In this document: piece by piece, positions 59,105 through 64,000 of the stretch | Layout: each line of letters opens with the position of its first letter | Position numbering within the stretch: the first letter of the stretch is position 1 | From: JACVRW01 sp963825345 | GTDB lineage: Bacteria > Actinomycetota > Thermoleophilia > Solirubrobacterales > Thermoleophilaceae | DNA length: 64,000 bases | Direction of reading: 5' to 3' | NCBI GenBank assembly: GCA_963825345.1 | Contig: CAWGSQ010000002.1 | Location: 124,001-188,000 of the forward strand | The notes under the pieces: model-generated | What the model was told of the DNA's origin: nothing | Seen by the model: only the letters and a program-made list of their open reading frames with translations | Database searches by the model: none | Program-made: the position numbers and the translations under genes

Positions 59105-60324
59105 GAGCCGTCGTCGTCGGTGCCGGCCTGGCGGGCCTCGCCGCCGCGGACGAGCTCGCACGCGGCGGTGCGGAGGTGGTCGTGCTCGAGGCGCGCTCGC
59201 GGGTGGGAGGCCGGGTGTGGTCGGAGCGGCTTCCGAACGGCGCCGTCGTGGAGATGGGCGCCGAGTTCATCCTTCCCGGCAACACTGCGATCCGTGAGCT
59301 GGTGGACCGGTTCGGCCTAGGGCTCTGGGACAAGGGGATGCGGTACGGCCGGCGCGACCCGAGCGGCGGCATCGGCACGACGCACGAGGAGCTGGCGGCC
59401 GCGGTGGCCGAGCTGGAGCGGGCGCTCGCCGAGGGCGCCGCCGCGCGCGCGGGCGAGCCCTCCGCACGACTCTCGGCGCGCGAGTTCCTCGACGGCCTCG
59501 CCATCCCGGCCGGCGCTCGCGAGGCGATCCTCGCGCGCGTGGAGATTTCGAGCGCCAATTCAGCCGATCGGGTCGCAGCCGCCGACCTCGCGGGCGTGGC
59601 CCACATCGACGACGAGCCCGCGCCGGGCATCGCCGGAGGCAACCAGCGACTGCCGCTCGCGCTGGCCGACTCGCTCGGCCCGGCGGTGCGGCTGGACTCG
59701 CCGGTGACCGCGGTCGAATGGGGCGAGCGCGTGCGCGTGCTCAGCGCGAGCGGCGAGCTCGACGCCGACGCCTGCGTGATCGCGGTGCCCGCGAGCGTGC
59801 TCGGCCGGATCGCCTTCGACCCTGCGCTACCGGGCGACATCGCCGATCCGCTCGCGCAGGTCGCCTACGGCCACGCCGCGAAGCTCTTCGTGCCGCTCCG
59901 GCAACCCGCCGCGCCGAGCGCCGTGATGAACGTGCCCGAGCGCTACTGGACCTGGACCGCGACCGGCGAGGGCGACGAGGCCCAGCCGCTGGTGAGCTCG
60001 TTCGCCGGCTCGAAGCCGGCGCTCGACGCTCTGGGCGTCGAGGCCGGGCCCGAGCGCTGGCTCGATTCGCTCGAGCGATTGCGCCGCGACCTAGAGCTCG
60101 ACCGCGACGGAGCGCTCCTCTCCACATGGGCGGACGACCCCTGGGTCGGGGCCGCGTACTCCACCTCCCCACCGCCGTCTGTGGCTGAGGCGTGCGAAAA
60201 CCCCACCGGCCCGCTCGCCTTCGCCGGCGAGCACACCGCCGGGCGCTACGCGGCGCTGATGGAGGGCGCTATCCGGAGCGGGCAGCGCGCCGCCCGCTCG
60301 TTGATGCGCCGGGCGCACGCGTGA
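59101..60324 (+). CDS. Flavin amine oxidase (monoamine-oxidase-like)
   Basis: This protein is 407 residues from TTG 59101, overlapping the synthetase stop as TTGA. The FAD Rossmann motif RAVVVGAGLAGLAAADELA and GG-doublet VVLEARSRVGGRVWS are classic for this family. EMGAEFILPGNTAIRELVDR follows, and the C-terminal FAD motif is GPLAFAGEHTAGRYAALMEGAI. The family includes monoamine oxidases and protoporphyrinogen or polyamine oxidases. A polyamine or monoamine substrate fits the surrounding amine genes. Its end overlaps the convergent GT4 gene by 56 bases. Confidence 0.88.
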   Translation: MRAVVVGAGLAGLAAADELARGGAEVVVLEARSRVGGRVWSERLPNGAVVEMGAEFILPGNTAIRELVDRFGLGLWDKGMRYGRRDPSGGIGTTHEELAAAVAELERALAEGAAARAGEPSARLSAREFLDGLAIPAGAREAILARVEISSANSADRVAAADLAGVAHIDDEPAPGIAGGNQRLPLALADSLGPAVRLDSPVTAVEWGERVRVLSASGELDADACVIAVPASVLGRIAFDPALPGDIADPLAQVAYGHAAKLFVPLRQPAAPSAVMNVPERYWTWTATGEGDEAQPLVSSFAGSKPALDALGVEAGPERWLDSLERLRRDLELDRDGALLSTWADDPWVGAAYSTSPPPSVAEACENPTGPLAFAGEHTAGRYAALMEGAIRSGQRAARSLMRRAHA

Positions 60325-61483
60325 CCTCGTCGTAGACGGCGGCCACCTGCCGTGCCACATCCGCCCAGTCGAACGTGAGCACGTGCTCCGAGGCCTCGGC
60401 CACGAGGCGGTCGCGCAACTCCTCGTCGGTGAGCAGGCGCTCGGCCATCGTGGCGAGCGAGCCCGGGTCGCGCGAGCGGAAGCGCAGGCCAACGTCCTCG
60501 TTCGGCACCACCTCGCGCAGGCCGCCCGTGTCAGCCACGAGGCACGGGCAGCCGGACGCCATGGCCTCGAGGGCCACGAGGCCGAAGGGCTCGTAGATCG
60601 AGGGCACCACCGTGAGGTCCGCGATGCGGTAGAGCGAGTGCAGCACGTCATCGCCGATCCAGCCGAGGAAGGTGCCGTGCTCGTCGAGCCCGAGCCGGCT
60701 CGCCTGCTCGCGCAGCTCCTGCTCCGCGGTCCCGGAACCGGCCACGAGGAAGCGCACGTTGCCCACGCGCTCGATCAGCCCCGGCAATGCCTCGAGCGCA
60801 AGTTGGAAGCCCTTCTCGTACACGAGCCTGCCGACGAGCAGCACGAGCCGCTCATCGGGCGCGGCGAAGCGCGCGCGCAGGGTGTCGAGGTCGTCCACCG
60901 GCACGAGCTCGGCCGGGTCGATCCCGTTCGAGATCACATTCACGCGGCTCTCCTCGAGCCCGTAGATGTCGGCCACGTGCTCGCGCATGTACGACGAGCA
61001 GGTGATGAGGCGGTCGGCGCGGTTGGCCATCCAGCGCTCCACGCCGTGGATGTAGGACTGCGGGTGCTTATCCACCCAGCCCTGGTGGCGTCCGTACTCG
61101 GTGGCGTGGATGGTCACCACGAGCGGCGCGCGGAAGCGCTTCGCGAGGTGGTCGCCCGCCGAGGCCACGAGCCAGTCGTGGCCGTGGACGACATCGAAGT
61201 CGTAGCGGTCCCCCACCTCGACTCCGGTGGCGAGCATGTCCGAGTTCATGTGCTCGATCCATGCCACGAACTCGCTCAGGTCGCGCGGGCGCTCCGGCTC
61301 GCGAACCCGGTGCACGAGCACGCCGCCCACCTCCTCCTCGGCGGGATCCTCCTCGCGCCCGCGGGCCAGCACGTGCACGTCCACGCCCTGCACAGCCAGG
61401 TTCTCCGCCAGCTTGCGCACGTGCCGTGCGAGCCCGCCCTCGATCAGCGGCGGGTACTCCCAGGACAGGATCAGTACGCGCAT
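60269..61483 (-). CDS. GT4 glycosyltransferase (Rv3032-like alpha-glucan synthase type)
   Basis: This 404-residue protein starts at ATG 61483. The GT-B fold begins MRVLILSWEYPPLIEGGLARH (glycogen-synthase-type WEYPP..GGLARH entry). Other motifs are VVHGHDWLVASAGDHLA, VGRLVYEKGFQLALEAL (UDP/ADP-sugar phosphate loop), and the EX7E acid pair in YEPFGLVALEAM. The arrangement matches actinobacterial alpha-1,4-glucosyltransferases of the Rv3032 type. It is six bases downstream of a GH57 branching-enzyme-like gene, reproducing the Rv3030-Rv3031-Rv3032 gene order. Confidence 0.9.
   Translation of the reverse strand: MRVLILSWEYPPLIEGGLARHVRKLAENLAVQGVDVHVLARGREEDPAEEEVGGVLVHRVREPERPRDLSEFVAWIEHMNSDMLATGVEVGDRYDFDVVHGHDWLVASAGDHLAKRFRAPLVVTIHATEYGRHQGWVDKHPQSYIHGVERWMANRADRLITCSSYMREHVADIYGLEESRVNVISNGIDPAELVPVDDLDTLRARFAAPDERLVLLVGRLVYEKGFQLALEALPGLIERVGNVRFLVAGSGTAEQELREQASRLGLDEHGTFLGWIGDDVLHSLYRIADLTVVPSIYEPFGLVALEAMASGCPCLVADTGGLREVVPNEDVGLRFRSRDPGSLATMAERLLTDEELRDRLVAEASEHVLTFDWADVARQVAAVYDEVTRAPGASTSGRRAARSG
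60276..60299. terminator. Hairpin in the overlap of amine oxidase and GT4 gene ends
   Basis: GAGCGGGC / GCCCGCTC, a perfect 8-bp stem with an 8-base loop, sits in the 56-base overlap of two convergent genes. No U-tract follows on either side. Confidence 0.4.
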
Positions 61484-61489
61484 TCTGGT

Positions 61490-62920
61490 CTAAGGAGTGG
61501 TCAGGGGGGCAAGGTCGAGGTGTGGGGCGAGGCCGCGTAATGACGGCTCGGGAGCGACCGCGGAGTCTGTCAGAGCGGCCAGCGCAGCGTCGAGGGCGGC
61601 GCCGTGCAGGCTCATCCGCTCGGCGGGGTAGTCGGCGGCCAGGTCGCGCGTGACCATGAAGGCCCAGTCGCTCCCCTGCATCGCCAGCAGCTCGCGGGCG
61701 GCGCGCTCGAGCGCCGAGTGCGAGGTCCCGTGGCCTGCCGCCGCGGCCACGGTCCGCAGCTCGGCCGCACGCGCCGCGAAGGCCAGCTCGGCCACGGCCG
61801 GTGAGTCCCAGGTGGTGAAGTCCTTTGCGTGCCCCCAGGTGGACGGCGCGAGCTCGCGCGGCTCCGGCTTCACCAATTCGATCCCCTCCGACACGGTCAC
61901 GAGCCGCACGCCCTGCGACTCGGCCTCCTCGAGCACCGCACCGAGCCACGCCTGCCCCTCGTACCACCAGTGGCCGAGCAGCTCGGTGTCGAGCGCGCAG
62001 CAGAGCAGGCCGCCGTTCTCGAGCCGCGCGCCGACCCGGGTCACGAAGTCGCGGGCGTGCTCGCGGGCGAGCGCCTGCGCCGCCTCGTGGTCGTACGGCT
62101 CGCCGGCGTTGCTCCACGGACGCAGGTCGTGGACGGTGCGGCCCCAGTAGTTCCTGTAGAGCGGATGCGCCGGGTAGCCGTTCTCGTCGTTCCAGACGAG
62201 CTCGACCGTCGCCCAGTCGATCGGCACCGCCACGGGTCCCGGCTCGGTGGACACCGGCAGCAGGTGGTCGAAGCCCTCCACCTCGGTCTGGTCGACGCAG
62301 AACGCCCGCACGCCGTGATCCGCCAGCTCGCGCTCGAGCCCCGGCACGTACGCACATTCGGGTAGCCAGAAGCCGCCGGACCAATGGCCGAACCGCCGCA
62401 TGTGCGAGGCGGTGCCCGTGGCGAGCTGGAGCCGCAGGCCGGCGTCCGTCGCGATCAGGGGAAGCAGCGCGTGCGTGGCCGCGGAGGTCCAGAGCTCCGC
62501 GCCCTCGAGCGCCCGGAAGGCGGCGTTGAGGTCGCGCCCGCGTTCCTCGAGGGCGCTCTCCGCGCGCGTGTAGTCGGACGCGGCGCGGCGCACCTCGGCC
62601 GCCAGCCTGTGCTCGCCCCCGCCCTCGAGACCGGCGGCGTCCTCGGCGTGGATCGGGGCGCGGACCTCGCGCAGGAAGCGCATGTAGCGCTCGCCCGGCT
62701 CGCCCCGCATCGCCTCGAGCTGGTCGCACAGCACGGGCGTCATCCCGATCGTCACGGGGGCGCCGTCGAGCACGTCGAGCAGCGGCAGGTACACGCACGC
62801 CACGGCCTCCCAGAGCCACTCCTCGCCGAATGGCCAGGTGCCGAAGCCCTCCACGTAGGGCATGTGCGAGTGCAGCACGAGGGCGAGAGCGCCCGGCCGC
62901 CTGCCGCCCGCGCCGCTCAT
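61490..62920 (-). CDS. GH57 alpha-glucan branching-enzyme-like protein (Rv3031-like)
   Basis: This 476-residue protein starts at ATG 62920 (ATGA overlap with the CPBP stop). GH57 motifs are HSHMPYVEGFG (motif 1), GFWLPECAYVPGLE with the expected nucleophile Glu188, and LDTELLGHWWYEGQAWL with the acid/base Asp. The C-terminal helical domain (SQGVRLVTVSEGIELV to the end) is typical of DUF1957-type branching enzymes. Such enzymes create alpha-1,6 branches in glycogen or methylated glucans. Confidence 0.92.
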   Translation of the reverse strand: MSGAGGRRPGALALVLHSHMPYVEGFGTWPFGEEWLWEAVACVYLPLLDVLDGAPVTIGMTPVLCDQLEAMRGEPGERYMRFLREVRAPIHAEDAAGLEGGGEHRLAAEVRRAASDYTRAESALEERGRDLNAAFRALEGAELWTSAATHALLPLIATDAGLRLQLATGTASHMRRFGHWSGGFWLPECAYVPGLERELADHGVRAFCVDQTEVEGFDHLLPVSTEPGPVAVPIDWATVELVWNDENGYPAHPLYRNYWGRTVHDLRPWSNAGEPYDHEAAQALAREHARDFVTRVGARLENGGLLCCALDTELLGHWWYEGQAWLGAVLEEAESQGVRLVTVSEGIELVKPEPRELAPSTWGHAKDFTTWDSPAVAELAFAARAAELRTVAAAAGHGTSHSALERAARELLAMQGSDWAFMVTRDLAADYPAERMSLHGAALDAALAALTDSAVAPEPSLRGLAPHLDLAPLTTP

Positions 62921-63723
62921 GCCGGCACCGGGCTCGGCCAGCGCCCTGCCCTGAGAGGCGCGAGCAGGCAACCGAGGATCACGAGCAGGCCGATCAGGAT
63001 GGCGGGCAGCGGCACGACCGAGAGCATGGCGAATGTGTTGAACGCGGCGTGGATCGCGATCACTGCGAAGAGCGAGCCCGTGCGTTCGTAGACCAGGCAC
63101 TGGCCCACGCCGAACAGGGCGATGATCGGGAGGATGATCGCCGTGTCGAGACCCTGGAAGTGCAGGGAGCCGAACACGATCCCGTCGATCAGCGCGGCGA
63201 GCCACACCCGGAGGCGCGTGCGCAGCGCGCGGTAGAAGAAGGCGCGAAAGAAGATCTCCTCCGCGACCGGGGCCACCACTATCACGGCCAGCGCCACGGC
63301 AAAGCCGGCCACGAGGTTGTCCTCACCCAGCTCCTCGACGTTCGTCTCGTCCACGCCGAACAGCTCGATGTAGCCGAGCTCGATCCCCAGCATGAGGCCG
63401 AAGGCGAGCGCGGCCCAGCCGATCGTCGGCCACAGCCGCGTGGCGCGGATGCCGAAGTGCCAGCCCGGCGGCGTGCGCTTGATCGAGGCGAACAGCACGG
63501 CGGCGAGCACGAGCATCCCGTCCTGGACGAGGAGCAGCACGAGCAGGGCCACACCGGCCACCGCCTCGGAGATTCCGAAGGTGATGATCACCGGCAGCAG
63601 CGGGAAGCTCGCCACCGCGATCGCTCCAAACGCCGCGAACAGCGCCGCGGGCGCGTACCAGGGCGGCCACTGGGGGCGGGCCGCCTCCGGCAGCTCAGGA
63701 TCGCGGACCGCCGCCGCCGTCAA
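62917..63723 (-). CDS. CPBP-family intramembrane metalloprotease (Abi/Rce1-like)
   Basis: This protein is 268 residues from TTG 63723 (TTGA overlap with the methyltransferase). It has about seven helices. The conserved catalytic motifs are APVAEEIFFRAFFYRAL (EExxxR), GSLHFQG (FxxxH-like) and AIHAAFNTFAM (HxxxN). CPBP proteases mature prenylated or peptide substrates or confer immunity. Insertion between a methyltransferase and GH57 gene in a glycan operon is unusual and may point to processing of an envelope factor. Confidence 0.88.
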   Translation of the reverse strand: MTAAAVRDPELPEAARPQWPPWYAPAALFAAFGAIAVASFPLLPVIITFGISEAVAGVALLVLLLVQDGMLVLAAVLFASIKRTPPGWHFGIRATRLWPTIGWAALAFGLMLGIELGYIELFGVDETNVEELGEDNLVAGFAVALAVIVVAPVAEEIFFRAFFYRALRTRLRVWLAALIDGIVFGSLHFQGLDTAIILPIIALFGVGQCLVYERTGSLFAVIAIHAAFNTFAMLSVVPLPAILIGLLVILGCLLAPLRAGRWPSPVPA

Positions 63724-64000
63724 GGGCGGAGCGCCGCGACGAAGTCGAGCGCGCGCTCGAGCGGACCGGGCCGAAGCGCGAAGTCCCTCGCGGAGATGGC
63801 GGGCGTGAAGCGGTCGTAGAAGGGCTTAGTGATCCCGAGCGCCGGGTGCACACGGTCCCAGCCGGCGCGCAGCGCCAGCTCGTGCGCCCGCAGCACGCGC
63901 GCATGGAACAGGCCGAGCAACTCGACATCGCCGAACACTCTCTCGCAGAGTGCGCGGAACTCCTCGGCGCGGTACTCCTTCAGGTGCCACGGGTTGTCCG
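63720..64000 (-). CDS. SAM-dependent methyltransferase, C-terminal part (window edge; Rv3030-like position)
   Basis: The last 93 codons of a gene that begins beyond the window. The sequence starts DNPWHLKEYRAEEFRALCER, then VFGDVELLGLFHARVLRAHE and ends ALDFVAALRP. The NP-W-H-(L/V)-x-E-(Y/F) pattern is the post-motif III element of class I methyltransferases acting on glycans or lipids. Gene order with GH57 and GT4 matches the mycobacterial Rv3030 locus, in which the methyltransferase O-methylates a glucan. The N-terminal SAM-binding motifs are not visible here, so the call rests on the C-terminal pattern and context. Confidence 0.7.
   Translation of the reverse strand, partial: DNPWHLKEYRAEEFRALCERVFGDVELLGLFHARVLRAHELALRAGWDRVHPALGITKPFYDRFTPAISARDFALRPGPLERALDFVAALRP

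Overview
The window is very GC-rich, densely packed bacterial chromosome. Coding runs almost wall to wall, GTG and TTG starts are frequent, and stop and start codons repeatedly overlap by 4 bases (ATGA, GTGA, TTGA). Gene content points to an actinobacterium: MMPL transporter, MeaB, acyl-CoA dehydrogenases, CYP, SCP2 domain, NarL-type two-component systems, and a GT4/GH57/methyltransferase glycan operon. The mixture, together with an MreB gene, most resembles class Thermoleophilia (Solirubrobacterales or relatives). That assignment is inference from content, not a database match. No tRNA, rRNA, CRISPR array, prophage or insertion sequence was seen, and no gene-free stretch exceeds about 160 bases.

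Layout. 1-9.2 kb: a ROK regulator fragment, an SCP2-alpha/beta-hydrolase fusion, a P450, a NYN-domain protein, an EamA transporter, an H-protein-like protein lacking the lipoylation lysine, a Tim44-like membrane protein and an acyl-CoA dehydrogenase. 9.2-16.5 kb: a GT-C-like membrane enzyme, a phosphodiesterase-GT2 fusion interrupted by an apparent frameshift, a CHAD protein, MeaB, a secreted RTX/peptidase-like protein and two VOC proteins. 16.4-19.7 kb: a MacB/FtsX-type exporter. 20.5-24.3 kb: a minus-strand operon of a receiver-only regulator, a sensor kinase (apparent CTG start), a NarL-type regulator and MreB, all overlapping. 24.3-29.5 kb: a hexapeptide acetyltransferase, an MMPL transporter with a clear terminator, and a CocE/NonD hydrolase.

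29.5-57 kb looks like a region for uptake and breakdown of peptides, amines and polyamines. It holds two Rieske oxygenases, an OrdL/PuuB-type FAD oxidoreductase overlapping a class III aminotransferase, and a nine-gene minus operon (P-loop kinase-like protein, acetylpolyamine-amidohydrolase-like protein, S9 peptidase, complete oligopeptide ABC importer, aldehyde dehydrogenase). A P1 peptidase, a secreted GDPD, a damaged phytoene-dehydrogenase-like gene, an LVIVD protein and a TetR-PotDBCA spermidine/putrescine importer follow. 55.4-60.3 kb carries a coupled set of a small unknown protein, an acyl-CoA dehydrogenase, an NDP-forming acyl-CoA synthetase and an amine oxidase. 60.3-64 kb has a GT4, GH57, CPBP and methyltransferase operon that resembles the mycobacterial Rv3030-Rv3032 polymethylated-glucan locus.

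Three structural themes cut across the window. (1) Many first genes of operons have a TAGNNT-like hexamer 5-10 nt before the start codon, the signature of leaderless transcription. (2) A palindromic GGGTCTGACCCC-type element sits in frame inside two enzyme genes. (3) Convergent gene ends often overlap and place their stop codons in or near hairpins. Three genes carry frameshifts that could be assembly error or decay.
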